From the NCBI RefSeq assembly GCF_012932565.1, contig NZ_JABBYJ010000001.1:2728001-2792000 (forward strand): a stretch of DNA of 64,000 bases, written 5' to 3'. Within the stretch, counting starts at the first letter, position 1, and every line of letters begins with the position of its first letter. The notes under the pieces were generated by a model that was given only the letters and a program-made list of their open reading frames with translations, searched no databases and was not told where the DNA came from. The position numbers and the translations under genes were made by a program. Below, piece by piece: positions 1 to 9,334 of the stretch. The stretch comes from Sneathiella limimaris (GTDB lineage: Bacteria > Pseudomonadota > Alphaproteobacteria > Sneathiellales > Sneathiellaceae).

Positions 1-247
1 AATCAAGCTGGATGTTTTCCGTCTCCACGGCAGGCGCTACAGCAAAACGGTCTATTTGAAGTCGGTCCGGTTCAAATTGCCCAACCTTAAGTTCAACCGA
101 CTGCAGGCCCTGTTCCTCCAGATAAGACCGGGCAGCAAATTCGATCAGTGGAATCCGAAACTGCCACAGACCTATGGCAGACATCACACACAGTAAAACA
201 AGAAAAATCAGTACCTTACCGATTTTCCCTGTTAAACTACCTGACAT
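1..247 (-). CDS. N-terminus of a membrane-anchored protein (cut by window edge)
   Basis: An open frame begins with ATG at 247 and runs off the left edge, giving 82 residues. Residues 1-10 are short and basic, followed by a hydrophobic anchor at about residues 12-28, then a soluble part beginning with a charged helix and beta-rich sequence. A single N-terminal anchor followed by beta-rich sequence is what large AsmA/YdbH-like envelope proteins show, but too little is present to assign a family. It is not in the ORF list because its stop lies outside the window. An 8-bp inverted repeat lies just upstream (263-292). Confidence 0.5.
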   Translation of the reverse strand, partial: MSGSLTGKIGKVLIFLVLLCVMSAIGLWQFRIPLIEFAARSYLEEQGLQSVELKVGQFEPDRLQIDRFAVAPAVETENIQLD

Positions 248-262
248 GGTTCAGATGATCCT

Positions 263-292
263 GCTTGATTTTCTTAAATTTTCTAATCAAGC
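263..292. repeat. Inverted repeat in the 330/247 intergenic gap
   Basis: The arms GCTTGATT (263-270) and AATCAAGC (285-292) are perfect complements around a 14-nt AT-rich loop. There is no T-run after the stem on the minus strand, so it is a poor intrinsic terminator for the MarR-like gene. It could be an operator or leader hairpin for the gene starting at 247. Confidence 0.35.
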
Positions 293-329
293 GTAACGGA
301 AAGTTCGCATCCACCAAAGTGGTTTTTCA

Positions 330-851
330 TCAGATAGAAGCAGCAGCCCTGGCTGCCTGATCATAAAGGCCAGAAACACTGCGAAGAACGGTTGCTGTTC
401 TGCTGATTTCGCTAAAATCACGATCTGTTGCGCTTGCACTTTCCACAAGGCAGAGTTCTCGGATTTTCCGGTATTCCTGACAAACTTCCTGCCCCTTTTC
501 AGTCGTCTTGTAGAACATCTCCTTGCCGCGCTTTGTGCCTTTTATAAGGTCCGCCTTTACAAGCTTCTTCATGGAGTAATTGATGGTGTGGTTGTCTTCC
601 ACATTCAGCATGAAACCTACATCAACGAGGCGCTTCTCCCGCCCCCGATGATTGACGTTGTGTAACACGAGAATATCCAGACCATTAAAATCGCTGTAGC
701 CGACGGCCGACATGCAGCGGATCATCCATCGATTGAACGCATTATAGGCCATCACCATCCCGTATTCGAGCTCGCTCATCTGCCAGCCTTTTTCAGAGGC
801 TAAATGTTCAGAGGAAACGATATGCGGAGTATCTTCTTTTGTCATACTCAA
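330..851 (-). CDS. MarR-like winged-helix regulator at the end of the TRAP operon
   Basis: A 173-residue protein with a winged-helix DNA-binding core: a helix-turn-helix region at about residues 70-105 (VDVGFMLNVEDNHTINYSMK) and a basic wing with GTKRGKEMFYKTTEKG. Length and layout match MarR-family or predicted winged-helix regulators. It lies 23 bp downstream of the DctM gene on the same strand, so it is probably the last cistron of the TRAP operon. By position it is the best candidate to control the divergent TRAP/oxoprolinase promoters, where an inverted repeat sits at 3834-3856. The ligand is unknown. Confidence 0.75.
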   Translation of the reverse strand: MSMTKEDTPHIVSSEHLASEKGWQMSELEYGMVMAYNAFNRWMIRCMSAVGYSDFNGLDILVLHNVNHRGREKRLVDVGFMLNVEDNHTINYSMKKLVKADLIKGTKRGKEMFYKTTEKGQEVCQEYRKIRELCLVESASATDRDFSEISRTATVLRSVSGLYDQAARAAASI

Positions 852-874
852 CTCCCTGTTTTTTATGATCCGCT

Positions 875-2170
875 TTACATGTTGTTGGGAAGGTAAGTTA
901 CCAACCCGGGCATCCAGACAATGGCGGCGAGGGCCACAAACATCAACAGGAAAAACGGCAATGCTGCTTTGGCAACCTGCAGAATGTTTCGTCCTGTCAA
1001 AGATTGCAGCACGAATAGATTAAAACCTACAGGTGGGGTAATCTGCGACATCTCCACAACGATAACGATGTAAATGCCGAACCATAGCGGATCAATACCC
1101 GCTTGTTCCACCATCGGCATGATGACCGATGTTGTCAGCACGACAACCGAAATCCCATCCAGAAAACATCCCAGCACCACAAAGAAAATTGTCAATGCAA
1201 ACAAGAGCTGCATGTTGGAAAGGTTCATATCACCAATCCAGCTAGCCAGCATGCGGGGAATTCCGGTAAAGCCCATGGCAATCGTCAGAAAAGCCGCACC
1301 AGCCAGAATGAAGGCAATCATGCAGGAGGTTTTCGTTGCCCCCATGAGGCCATCCATAAATGTCTGCCAATTTAGCGAACCTGTGGACCATGACATAATG
1401 AGCGCGAGTACCACACCAACGGCCGCCGCATCTGTTGGTGATGCAATACCGGTATAGATTGAACCCATCACACCAATAATCAGAAGAACCACCGGGATTA
1501 GTGAGCGAGAGGCATAAATCTTTTCCCGTAGAGAGTAACGTGTTCTTTCTTCTGGCAGCCGGTCGCGGTTAAATACAGACCAGACCATAATAAAGCCAAC
1601 AAACAAAAGGATCAGCAGGATCCCGGGAACAATACCCGCCACAAAAAGACTGGCAATGGATTGTTCTGTTGCAACCCCATACACAATAAGAATGATGGAC
1701 GGCGGGATTAAAAGACCCAGCGTGGCTGATCCGGCAAGGGTCCCAATCACCATGCGCTCTGGATAGTTCCGCTTTGCAAGCTCCGGAATGGAGAGTTTAC
1801 CGATCGTCGCTGCAGTGGCTGCAGATGAACCTGAAACGGCCGCGAAAATACCACAGCCGATAATGTTGACGTGTAACAGCTTGCCCGGCATGCGGCTCAT
1901 CCATGGGGAGAGACCAGTGAACATGTCTTTTGACAGGCGTGAGCGAAAAAGGATCTCCCCCATCCAGATAAAGAGGGGCAGTGCCGCCAAGGCCCAGGAA
2001 TTACTCGCACCCCAAATAGTGGTTGCCAGAACATCCCCTAAAGGTGCACCGCTGAACATGGCCATACCGAGCATGCCAACTGCCATCAGGGCAAAAGCCA
2101 CCCAAACACCAGTTCCCAACAGGAAAAAGAGCGCGAGAAGCAGAATGAGTGTCAGTCCAAGTTCTGTCAT
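875..2170 (-). CDS. dctM: TRAP transporter large permease, DctM family
   Basis: A 431-residue, very hydrophobic protein with the layout of the 12-helix DctM subunit, which carries the Na+-coupled elevator transport step. Typical segments are visible: GCGIFAAVSGSSAATAATIG at about residues 105-125, GLLIPPSIILIVYG at about 152-165, and the C-terminal TPPVGFNLFVLQ. The start overlaps the stop of the DctQ gene by one base (TGATG), indicating translational coupling. It is a closer relative of the DctM at 39642 than of the one at 34112: the first two share the FNLFVLQ ending. It works with the DctQ and SBP genes upstream. Confidence 0.93.
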   Translation of the reverse strand: MTELGLTLILLLALFFLLGTGVWVAFALMAVGMLGMAMFSGAPLGDVLATTIWGASNSWALAALPLFIWMGEILFRSRLSKDMFTGLSPWMSRMPGKLLHVNIIGCGIFAAVSGSSAATAATIGKLSIPELAKRNYPERMVIGTLAGSATLGLLIPPSIILIVYGVATEQSIASLFVAGIVPGILLILLFVGFIMVWSVFNRDRLPEERTRYSLREKIYASRSLIPVVLLIIGVMGSIYTGIASPTDAAAVGVVLALIMSWSTGSLNWQTFMDGLMGATKTSCMIAFILAGAAFLTIAMGFTGIPRMLASWIGDMNLSNMQLLFALTIFFVVLGCFLDGISVVVLTTSVIMPMVEQAGIDPLWFGIYIVIVVEMSQITPPVGFNLFVLQSLTGRNILQVAKAALPFFLLMFVALAAIVWMPGLVTYLPNNM

Positions 2171-2736
2171 CAGCCTTCTCCTTCAGCGGTGTTCTCAAGA
2201 AGGTTTTCTTCCTTTCCTTCATAGGAAGCATCCCGCCCCATCAAGACCAGTATCAGCTCATCAATCAGCGCGATGGAAAGAATGGCAAGACCCAGTAGAA
2301 GTGAGGATTGGGGAATCCAGATAGGAATGGCAACCATGCCTGAGGACATGTCCTGATACTCATAGGATTCCAGAACGAGAGACCCCATGTAATAGGTAAA
2401 ATACAGGGTAATGAAGGTTACAAGGGCTAGACACCAGATCTCAGCGATATGCCGAAACTTGTGCGGGATATGACCGAGTAATAAGGTCACCCGAATATGC
2501 CCACCTTCACGCAACGTGTATGCAAGAGCGAGGAAAGAAGAAGCCGCTAAAAAGAAGCCCGCAAAATCAGCATAGGATGGAATAGTCAGGCCAATAGCCT
2601 CTTCAAAAAGCAGACCTGCAATTCGATCAATCAGGTTTAGAACCACCTGCCCCATAACAATCATGCAGATTGCCACGATGAAGAATGCAGCCAGCAGCCC
2701 CCCAGCTTTATAAAGGCCGTTCAAAGCATTTCGCAT
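2170..2736 (-). CDS. dctQ: TRAP transporter small permease, DctQ family
   Basis: A membrane protein of 188 residues with four predicted helices, the DctQ subunit that partners DctM. I place the start at ATG 2736 (MRNALNG), which has a GGGGGAG ribosome site 7 bases upstream. The longer frame to 2802 would have to begin inside the terminator hairpin and adds 22 residues (MRRWFLRPPP) unlike the family. The C-terminus is acidic (EGKEENLLENTAEGEG). The stop overlaps the DctM start. Confidence 0.88.
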   Translation of the reverse strand: MRNALNGLYKAGGLLAAFFIVAICMIVMGQVVLNLIDRIAGLLFEEAIGLTIPSYADFAGFFLAASSFLALAYTLREGGHIRVTLLLGHIPHKFRHIAEIWCLALVTFITLYFTYYMGSLVLESYEYQDMSSGMVAIPIWIPQSSLLLGLAILSIALIDELILVLMGRDASYEGKEENLLENTAEGEG

Positions 2737-2766
2737 TACGTAACTCCCCCGCTCTGCGATCTTGAT

Positions 2767-2798
2767 AAAAAAAGGAGGTGGTCTTAAGAACCACCTCC
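2767..2798 (-). terminator. Intra-operon terminator after the TRAP binding-protein gene
   Basis: On the minus strand the 9-bp stem GGAGGTGGT/ACCACCTCC encloses a 7-nt loop and is followed by seven T residues. It sits directly after the SBP stop codon (2811) and before the DctQ ribosome site. This should let part of the transcripts end after the binding-protein gene and so raise SBP over permease. Confidence 0.85.
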
Positions 2799-2810
2799 GC
2801 AATGAAGTGC

Positions 2811-3785
2811 TTACTTGTAAGCTTTCATGATTTCTTCGCCTTCGCTACCGGCCGCTTTTGACCAGTCTTCAAGCATGGTGGCGCCGATTTTCTTCAAGCC
2901 ATCCATCAACTCAGCTGAAGGTGTAACAACAGTCATGCCGTTGTCTTTGAGGATTTTGACCTTGGCTGCAGTTTCAGCCATGCTCATTTCCCAACCGCGG
3001 GCTTCAGCTTTTTCAGCTGCCGCCAGAACTGCGTCCTGAACAGCTTTATCCAGTTTGCGGAAAGCCCGTTTGTTGACAACAACAATGTTCTTTGGAACCC
3101 AAGCCTGAATGTCTGTGTAGTAGCTCACGAATTCCCAGGCTTTGGAGTTTGCACCAGTTGACGGTGATGTGATCATGGCTTCAACGCGACCAGTTGTGAA
3201 AGCCTGTGCAATGTCTGGAGCTTCAACCTGAGTTGGAGCCGCACCCGCAAGATTTGCAAACTTTTCAAGTGTCGCATTGTAAGTCCGGAATTTCAGACCT
3301 TTCAGATCATCAACTGTCTTGATTTCTGATTTTGTGTAAAGGCCCTGTGGTGGCCACGGAACTGAAAAGAGTGGCATCAGACCTTGCTTATCCAACAGCT
3401 TGGTGACCACTGGCTTTTGAGCTGCCCAAAGTTTCTTGGCATCATCATAGTTTGTCGCCAGGAAAGGTTGGCTGTCCGCACCAAAAGCAGCATGCTCATT
3501 TGTCAGCAAGGAGAGGAAAAACTCACCTGCTGGCACCTGGCCGCCGCGAACGGCTTTACTGATCTCTGGATGTTTATAAAGAGAGCCGGCCGTATGCAGC
3601 TTGATTGTTAGTGCGCCATTAGTTGCCGCCTCTACATCTTTGGCAAATTCAGCGATATTAACGGTGTGAAATGTTTTGTCCGGATATGGAGTTGGCATAT
3701 CCCAGCTATCAGCTGTCGCAGTACCTGTAAGAGCTGCAGTAGCTGCAAAAGCAGCGCCCGCAGCGAGCATTTTCAACGTTTTCAT
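2811..3785 (-). CDS. dctP: TRAP transporter substrate-binding protein, DctP family
   Basis: A 324-residue periplasmic binding protein with a signal peptide at about residues 1-25 ending in GTATADS. The DctP fold is supported by the conserved segment DDLKGLKFRTYNATLEKFAN at about residues 163-182, whose arginine normally binds the substrate carboxylate. It is the first gene of the minus-strand operon SBP-DctQ-DctM-MarR and diverges from an oxoprolinase/hydantoinase. Some DctP proteins bind pyroglutamate (Bordetella DctP6/DctP7), so 5-oxoproline or a hydantoin is a reasonable guess for the ligand, inferred from context only. Confidence 0.92.
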   Translation of the reverse strand: MKTLKMLAAGAAFAATAALTGTATADSWDMPTPYPDKTFHTVNIAEFAKDVEAATNGALTIKLHTAGSLYKHPEISKAVRGGQVPAGEFFLSLLTNEHAAFGADSQPFLATNYDDAKKLWAAQKPVVTKLLDKQGLMPLFSVPWPPQGLYTKSEIKTVDDLKGLKFRTYNATLEKFANLAGAAPTQVEAPDIAQAFTTGRVEAMITSPSTGANSKAWEFVSYYTDIQAWVPKNIVVVNKRAFRKLDKAVQDAVLAAAEKAEARGWEMSMAETAAKVKILKDNGMTVVTPSAELMDGLKKIGATMLEDWSKAAGSEGEEIMKAYK

Positions 3786-3833
3786 GGTCCGACTCCCTGT
3801 CGTGAAGTTTATTAACGAGAAAAACGGTATAAA

Positions 3834-3856
3834 AACGTTGACGTTTTGTCAATGTT
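3834..3856. promoter_or_regulatory. Inverted repeat between the TRAP operon and oxoprolinase gene
   Basis: The arms AACGTTGAC (3834-3842) and GTCAATGTT (3848-3856) match at 8 of 9 positions around a 5-nt spacer. The site lies in the 113-bp divergent gap, about 45 bases before the oxoprolinase start and 50 before the SBP start, a suitable place for an operator controlling both directions. Confidence 0.55.
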
Positions 3857-3898
3857 ATTTTAGCGTCTAGGAATCAACGCCAACTGGGAGAAAAAAAG

Positions 3899-6800
3899 AT
3901 GTGGCAGTTTTGGGTAGATCGCGGAGGCACCTTTACAGATATCGTTGCCAAGAAACCGGACGGATCCCTTCTCTCTCACAAACTGTTATCGGAAAATCCG
4001 GAACAGTATAAGGATGCCGCCGTACAGGGCATTCGGGATATTCTTGAACTTCCAAAAGACGCGCCTATCCCCGAGCACACAGTCAGTTATGTGAAAATGG
4101 GAACTACCGTTGCCACCAATGCTCTCCTTGAGCGGGCTGGCGATCGGACCCTTTTTGTCACCACCAAGGGTTTTGGCAACGCACTTCGTATCGGTTACCA
4201 AAACCGACCAAAACTGTTTGCCCGGCATATTGTGTTGCCTGAACTTTTATATGAAAAGGTGATAGAAGCAGATGAGCGGTTAGATGCGCATGGTCAAGTC
4301 ATTACACCACTTGATCTTGAGGGATTACGCCCTGGACTTGAAGCTGCTTATAAAGATGGTATCCGGGCCATTGCAATTGCGTTCCTGCATGGATATCGCT
4401 ATCACGACCATGAAAAACAGGTTGCGGCCCTGGCCCGAGAAATTGGCTTCACACAGGTTTCCACCAGCCATGAAACCAGCCCCTTGATGAAATTGGTTAG
4501 CCGCGGGGATACGACCGTTGTCGACGCCTATCTATCCCCGATCCTCAGGCGCTACGTTAATCAAGTCGCAGAGGAGCTTGGAACTGGATCCAACAATGAC
4601 ACTCGGCTCATGTTCATGCAGTCAAATGGTGGATTAACGGACGCCACCCTGTTTCAAGGGAAAGACGCGATCCTGTCAGGCCCGGCTGGTGGTGTTGTCG
4701 GGATGACCCGCACGGCGGCGATGAGCGGTTACGAAAAACTGATCGGCTTTGACATGGGCGGAACGTCCACCGATGTCACTCATTATGACGGCGAATATGA
4801 GCGCAGCTTTGAAACGGTCGTCGCAGGAGTGCGCATGCGCGCACCTATGATGCATATTCATACCGTTGCAGCTGGTGGTGGCTCTCTGCTCACCTTTGAT
4901 GGGGCCCGTTACCGAGTTGGTCCTGAATCTGCTGGCGCCAATCCGGGCCCAACCAGTTATCGCCGAGGCGGACCGCTGGCAGTTACAGACTGCAACGTCA
5001 TGCTCGGGAAAATTCAACCTGAGTACTTTCCACATGTGTTTGGGCCGAATGCTGATGAGGCCTTGGACCGGGAAGCCGTCGTTCAAAAATTTACGGCTCT
5101 TGCCGAAGAAATTTCTGAAGCCACTGGCGATGCTTTACAAAGCGCTGAGGAAGTCGCAGAAGGCTTCCTTCGGATCGCTGTTGAAAATATGGCGAACGCC
5201 ATCAAGGAAATTTCTGTTCAGCGGGGCTATGATGTCACCACCTATACCCTGAATTGTTTCGGTGGCGCTGGCGGGCAACATGCCTGCCTGGTTGCAGATG
5301 CACTTGGCATGACCAAAGTCTTTCTGCATCCGTTTTCGGGTGTCCTTTCAGCCTACGGTATGGGCCTTGCCGACATTCGGGCGATGCGTGAGATCCAGGT
5401 TGAAAAGCCTTTTGAGGCGAATGCCGAAGACATCTGCAAGGAACTCTCCCTCCCCCTTGCGAAAGAGGCTTCCGCAGAAGTTCGTGAACAGGGTGTTGAC
5501 GAGGACAGCATTACCCACAGCTTCAAAGTTCATTTGAAGTATGAAGGCACAGATTCAGCGATGCTGGTCGATCTGGATACGCCCGCAGCCATGAAGGCCG
5601 CTTTTGAGGTGACACACAAACAGCGCTTTGGCTTTATTGCAGAAGATCGGGGTCTTATTATTGAGGCACTTTCGGTTGAAGCTATTGGCCTGACCGATAG
5701 TGTTGTAGATCCAGAGGAAGATATTAAAGAGCTGATTACCGAGCCTAAAGCCTTGGATCGAGTGCAGCTCTACACCTCCGGTCGCTGGCAGGACGTCGCC
5801 CTTTACGATCGCGACCAAATGGACTGCGGTCAAAAGATCAAAGGCCCAGCCATCATTATCGAGAAGACCGGTACAATTGTTGTTGAGACGGGATGGCAGG
5901 CAAGCCTGAACTCGCGCCGGCACTTGATACTGGATCGGGTTGAAGCCCGCCCTCAAACCGAAGCCATCGGTACAAAAGCAGATCCTGTTATGCTTGAGGT
6001 TTTCAATAACCTCTTTATGTCCATCGCCGAACAGATGGGCGCAACCCTTTCCAATACATCGCAATCCGTAAACATCAAGGAACGGCTCGACTTCTCCTGC
6101 GCAATTTTTGATACAGATGGCAACCTCGTTGCCAATGCCCCGCATATGCCTGTGCATCTAGGTTCCATGGGTGAAAGCATCAAAGTCGTCATTAGGGAAA
6201 ATGCAGGAAAGATGCAGCCCGGTGATTTTTACGCCCTGAACGCCCCCTATAATGGTGGCACTCATTTGCCAGACGTGACGGTGATCTCCCCGGTTTTTGA
6301 TGATGCTGGCGAAGAGATCATTTTCTATGTCGGCTCTCGTGGGCATCATGCAGATATTGGCGGTAGAACACCTGGCTCCTCTCCGCCAGATAGCACTCAC
6401 ATCGAAGAAGAAGGTGTGCTTATTGACAACTTCCTGCTGGCACGTGGTGGTCATTTCAGAGACCAAAAAACGCGGGAGATGCTATCCAGCGGCAAATATC
6501 CGTGCCGGAATGTGGATCAGAATATCGCCGATCTCACGGCCCAGATCGCAGCCAATGAAACGGGCATTCGCGAACTTCGGAAAATGATTGATCATTTCGG
6601 GATCGATGTGGTCTCGGCCTATATGGGACATGTTCAGGACAACGCAGAAGAAACTGTGCGCCGCGTTCTGGATGTCTTGAAAGACGGTGCCTTTGAATAT
6701 GAACTGGATACCGGTGCCAAAATCAAAGTCGCGATCACAGTTGATAAAGAAAATCGAAGCGCAACGGTTGATTTCACGGGAACTTCACCGCAGGACAAAG

Positions 6801-7507
6801 GCAATTACAACGCGCCTAAAGCGATCAGCAAGGCAGCTGTCCTTTATGTCTTCAGAACGCTGGTCGACGATGAAATTCCGCTGAATGAAGGTTGCTTGAA
6901 ACCGATCAATATCATTGTGCCCGAAGGTTCAATGCTGGACCCTGTTTATCCAGCTGCCGTCATTGCGGGAAATACGGAAGTCTCCCAATGTGTCACGGAT
7001 TGCCTCTATGGCGCTCTTGGCGTTCTGGCATCTGCTCAGGGCACAATGAACAACTTCCTGTATGGCAATGACAAGCGGCAGAATTACGAAACCATTTGCG
7101 GCGGCACTGGTGCTGGCCCGGATCACCCCGGAACCAGTGCTGTTCATAGTCATATGACAAATACCCGCATGACAGACCCTGAAGTCTTGGAATGGCGTTT
7201 TCCTGTTCGGGTTGAAGAATTTTCCATCCGGCGCGGATCTGGCGGCGAAGGAAAATTCAAGGGGGGTGACGGTGCAATTCGCCGCATGCGGTTCATGGAA
7301 CCCATGACAGTCACGTTCCTATCGCTTCACAGGAATACTGATCCCTATGGACTTGCAGGCGGAAGCCCCGGCGCTCGTGGGGAGAATTCTGTCATCCGTA
7401 AAGATGGAACGGTTGAAATTCTAAAAGGGAACGATGAGACGGAAGTCGGTATTGATGACGTCATTTTGATCAAGACACCAGGTGGCGGCGGATACGGCAA
7501 AGCCTAG
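3899..7507 (+). CDS. Fused hydantoinase A/B - ATP-dependent 5-oxoprolinase
   Basis: A 1202-residue protein with both halves of the hydantoinase/oxoprolinase family. The N-terminal HyuA part shows an ASKHA-type phosphate loop near the start ([10 protein letters not shown], residues 7-16), a second one at about residues 283-293 ([11 protein letters not shown]) and a glycine loop [11 protein letters not shown] at about 321. The HyuB part starts at about residue 696 ([10 protein letters not shown]) and contains [10 protein letters not shown]. Fused proteins of about 1200-1290 residues are typical of 5-oxoprolinase, which opens 5-oxoproline to glutamate with ATP; N-methylhydantoinase is the alternative. 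GGGAG precedes the ATG. It diverges from a TRAP operon that may supply the substrate. Confidence 0.9.
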   Translation: MWQFWVDRGGTFTDIVAKKPDGSLLSHKLLSENPEQYKDAAVQGIRDILELPKDAPIPEHTVSYVKMGTTVATNALLERAGDRTLFVTTKGFGNALRIGYQNRPKLFARHIVLPELLYEKVIEADERLDAHGQVITPLDLEGLRPGLEAAYKDGIRAIAIAFLHGYRYHDHEKQVAALAREIGFTQVSTSHETSPLMKLVSRGDTTVVDAYLSPILRRYVNQVAEELGTGSNNDTRLMFMQSNGGLTDATLFQGKDAILSGPAGGVVGMTRTAAMSGYEKLIGFDMGGTSTDVTHYDGEYERSFETVVAGVRMRAPMMHIHTVAAGGGSLLTFDGARYRVGPESAGANPGPTSYRRGGPLAVTDCNVMLGKIQPEYFPHVFGPNADEALDREAVVQKFTALAEEISEATGDALQSAEEVAEGFLRIAVENMANAIKEISVQRGYDVTTYTLNCFGGAGGQHACLVADALGMTKVFLHPFSGVLSAYGMGLADIRAMREIQVEKPFEANAEDICKELSLPLAKEASAEVREQGVDEDSITHSFKVHLKYEGTDSAMLVDLDTPAAMKAAFEVTHKQRFGFIAEDRGLIIEALSVEAIGLTDSVVDPEEDIKELITEPKALDRVQLYTSGRWQDVALYDRDQMDCGQKIKGPAIIIEKTGTIVVETGWQASLNSRRHLILDRVEARPQTEAIGTKADPVMLEVFNNLFMSIAEQMGATLSNTSQSVNIKERLDFSCAIFDTDGNLVANAPHMPVHLGSMGESIKVVIRENAGKMQPGDFYALNAPYNGGTHLPDVTVISPVFDDAGEEIIFYVGSRGHHADIGGRTPGSSPPDSTHIEEEGVLIDNFLLARGGHFRDQKTREMLSSGKYPCRNVDQNIADLTAQIAANETGIRELRKMIDHFGIDVVSAYMGHVQDNAEETVRRVLDVLKDGAFEYELDTGAKIKVAITVDKENRSATVDFTGTSPQDKGNYNAPKAISKAAVLYVFRTLVDDEIPLNEGCLKPINIIVPEGSMLDPVYPAAVIAGNTEVSQCVTDCLYGALGVLASAQGTMNNFLYGNDKRQNYETICGGTGAGPDHPGTSAVHSHMTNTRMTDPEVLEWRFPVRVEEFSIRRGSGGEGKFKGGDGAIRRMRFMEPMTVTFLSLHRNTDPYGLAGGSPGARGENSVIRKDGTVEILKGNDETEVGIDDVILIKTPGGGGYGKA

Positions 7508-7512
7508 AACAC

Positions 7513-7543
7513 AAAAAAACCGGCCTTAACTGGCCGGTTTTTA
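7513..7543 (+). terminator. Terminator after the oxoprolinase gene
   Basis: The 8-bp stem AACCGGCC/GGCCGGTT (7518-7525 and 7532-7539) has a 6-nt loop and is followed by TTT. An A-run precedes it, so it could also work on the other strand. It lies six bases after the stop codon. Confidence 0.9.
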
Positions 7544-7672
7544 TATGCCTTTGATTTTGCTGGCGTGTCCCATCAACAAAGGATTATTAAGCTCGCTCAT
7601 TAATTCAATCCTTGATATTTAATATTGATTATATATTCTCCTTAAAAGTGCATGATATTTGGGGAATATACT

Positions 7673-7873
7673 GTGAAAACAAATGAAAGCATGAGTGACC
7701 GGATTTTCCGGATCATTTTGGGGCTGGTATTATTATCGCTTGTGTTTTTCGGACCAGAAACAAACTGGGGCTACATTGGGCTTTTCCCCCTAATTATAGG
7801 GGTCGTCGGCATCTGCCCGATTTATTCAATTTTAAGAATAAACAATGCACACAGGAAAGAGGTCTGTGATTAA
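7673..7873 (+). CDS. Small DUF2892 inner-membrane protein
   Basis: A 66-residue protein starting at GTG 7673 with GGGGA 7 bases upstream; this start gives the family-typical beginning (MKTNESMSDRIFRIILG). The ATG at 7652 would add seven unrelated residues and lacks a ribosome site. Two hydrophobic segments (about residues 11-27 and 34-52) flank a short loop, and GICPIYSILRIN matches the conserved C/P-Y-S-L ending of DUF2892 (the membrane part of YgaP-like proteins). Function unknown; the family is often found near rhodanese or sulfur genes, but none is seen here. Confidence 0.82.
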   Translation: MKTNESMSDRIFRIILGLVLLSLVFFGPETNWGYIGLFPLIIGVVGICPIYSILRINNAHRKEVCD

Positions 7874-7924
7874 AACACACGATAAAGGTGCAATCTCACA
7901 GACCACAATTTCAATCTCGAAAGG

Positions 7925-9100
7925 TTAGAGGACTGCCCCTGATGATTTGAGTGCATCGATCTCTTCATCAGAAAGTCCAATGGACTTTAAGACCTCTGCA
8001 CCATCTTCGCCGATATGGGGGCTATGGGCCATCGGATCACCGGCCTGAAACCCTTCAAATCCTGGTATGCGAGGCATTGGAATCCGGCCGACACCATCTA
8101 AGTCCAACCAAGTGTAGCTATTGACAGCCTCTACTTGTTCGTTTTCCAGATAGTCAGTGTAGGTATTAATAGGACTATGGATAACTTCGGCGGCAGCTAA
8201 TGCTGCTGACCAATCCTTGGTAGTCCGCTTGACAAATTCTGCGCGTAACTCCTTCATCAAGGGAGCTTCATTTTCAAGGCGGGCTTCCCTGCTGTTGTAG
8301 TCAGGGTGATCAATCAAATCCTCCCGCCCCAACGTTTTACAGAGAGAGGCATAATGATGTTCTCTCATGACAGCAATTCCAAGATATCCGTCAGCCGTTT
8401 TAACAACACCTGCTGGGACATAGAGAACTGCAGGCTCCCCACCTTCCAAATGGTGCTCAATAATCTTAGCACTTTGGAAAGCTGCAGCTGTTTGCATCAG
8501 GCTACAATCGATATACCGACCTTTTCCATTAATGCCGCGCGCAATCAGAGCCTTCAGAATGGACTGATAAGCAAACAGGCCTGTCATGAAATCGATCACA
8601 ACCATACCCGTACGAATTGGCGTGCCATGCTCGTCCCGCGTGATGGACATCCAACCGGAAAAACCCTGGATCGCACTATCTGTTACGGGACGTTTGTTGT
8701 AAGGGCCTTCCTGACCATAGCCAGTCACAGACAAGAAAATCACATTTTCATTTTCTTTTTTGATTGTCTCATAATCCAGGCCGAATTTTTTCATCACACC
8801 GGGACGAAAAGATTCCAGAACAATATCTGCCTCAACAGCCATTTTCTTGGCAAGTTTCAGGCCCTCTTCACTTTTAAGATCAATGGCAATCGATTTCTTA
8901 CCGAGATTTACCACGACAGAGTGAGCACAGTGATCGCCATATGCTGTTCCTAGTGTCCGAGCCCAGTCACCGTTGTGAGGCTCAATCTTATTTACAGTCG
9001 CACCTGCCTGCGCAAGCATCATACCTGAATAAGGACCTGCAACACCCTGGCTAAAATCAGCAACAACAAGGCCTTCTAGGGGTTTATCATGATCATTCAT
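7925..9100 (-). CDS. Family III CoA-transferase (CaiB/BaiF type)
   Basis: A 391-residue protein that moves CoA between acyl groups of organic acids. The N-terminus (LEGLVVADFSQGVAGPYSG) and VLESFRPGVMKKFGLDY at about residues 94-110 are family signatures. The catalytic aspartate of the family is present at residue 170 (MVVIDFMTGL), in the same place as Asp169 of formyl-CoA transferase. A purine-rich AGAGGAAC ribosome site precedes the ATG. It stands alone, transcribed away from the glycerophosphodiesterase, so the acid it activates cannot be read from context. Confidence 0.9.
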   Translation of the reverse strand: MNDHDKPLEGLVVADFSQGVAGPYSGMMLAQAGATVNKIEPHNGDWARTLGTAYGDHCAHSVVVNLGKKSIAIDLKSEEGLKLAKKMAVEADIVLESFRPGVMKKFGLDYETIKKENENVIFLSVTGYGQEGPYNKRPVTDSAIQGFSGWMSITRDEHGTPIRTGMVVIDFMTGLFAYQSILKALIARGINGKGRYIDCSLMQTAAAFQSAKIIEHHLEGGEPAVLYVPAGVVKTADGYLGIAVMREHHYASLCKTLGREDLIDHPDYNSREARLENEAPLMKELRAEFVKRTTKDWSAALAAAEVIHSPINTYTDYLENEQVEAVNSYTWLDLDGVGRIPMPRIPGFEGFQAGDPMAHSPHIGEDGAEVLKSIGLSDEEIDALKSSGAVL

Positions 9101-9334
9101 TATTATTGTTCCTCTTAACGGGAGTTTTTAGTGTCATGCACTGCCACAAGCGGCGCATTATGAGACGTGAATATAGTTCTGCCAACAGAAAATTTGGAAA
9201 ATTTTCCCATCACCAAAGCTCATCATGTCATTCTGAGAACTCAGCCCAATTATATTTGACTTCAAACGAACTATCAATTGCCACATAGCTATTTTCCACC
9301 TACCTTTGCCACTCAACTGAGAGAAGGCTTTTTA

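Noticed and set aside
263-292. Terminator of the MarR-like gene
   Set aside because: The stem is AT-rich with a 14-nt loop and lacks a following T-run on the minus strand; kept only as a repeat.
1788-2324. 178-residue plus-strand frame over DctM/DctQ
   Set aside because: Both underlying genes are well supported by family motifs and coupling; the frame has no ribosome site or domain.
4676-5086. Minus-strand open frame inside the oxoprolinase gene
   Set aside because: It lies wholly within a strongly supported 1202-residue gene and has no family features; the same holds for the other frames at 3986-7153.
8306-8953. 215-residue plus-strand frame opposite the CoA-transferase
   Set aside because: It is antisense to a clear family III CoA-transferase and shows the low-complexity, cysteine- and histidine-rich look of a shadow frame.
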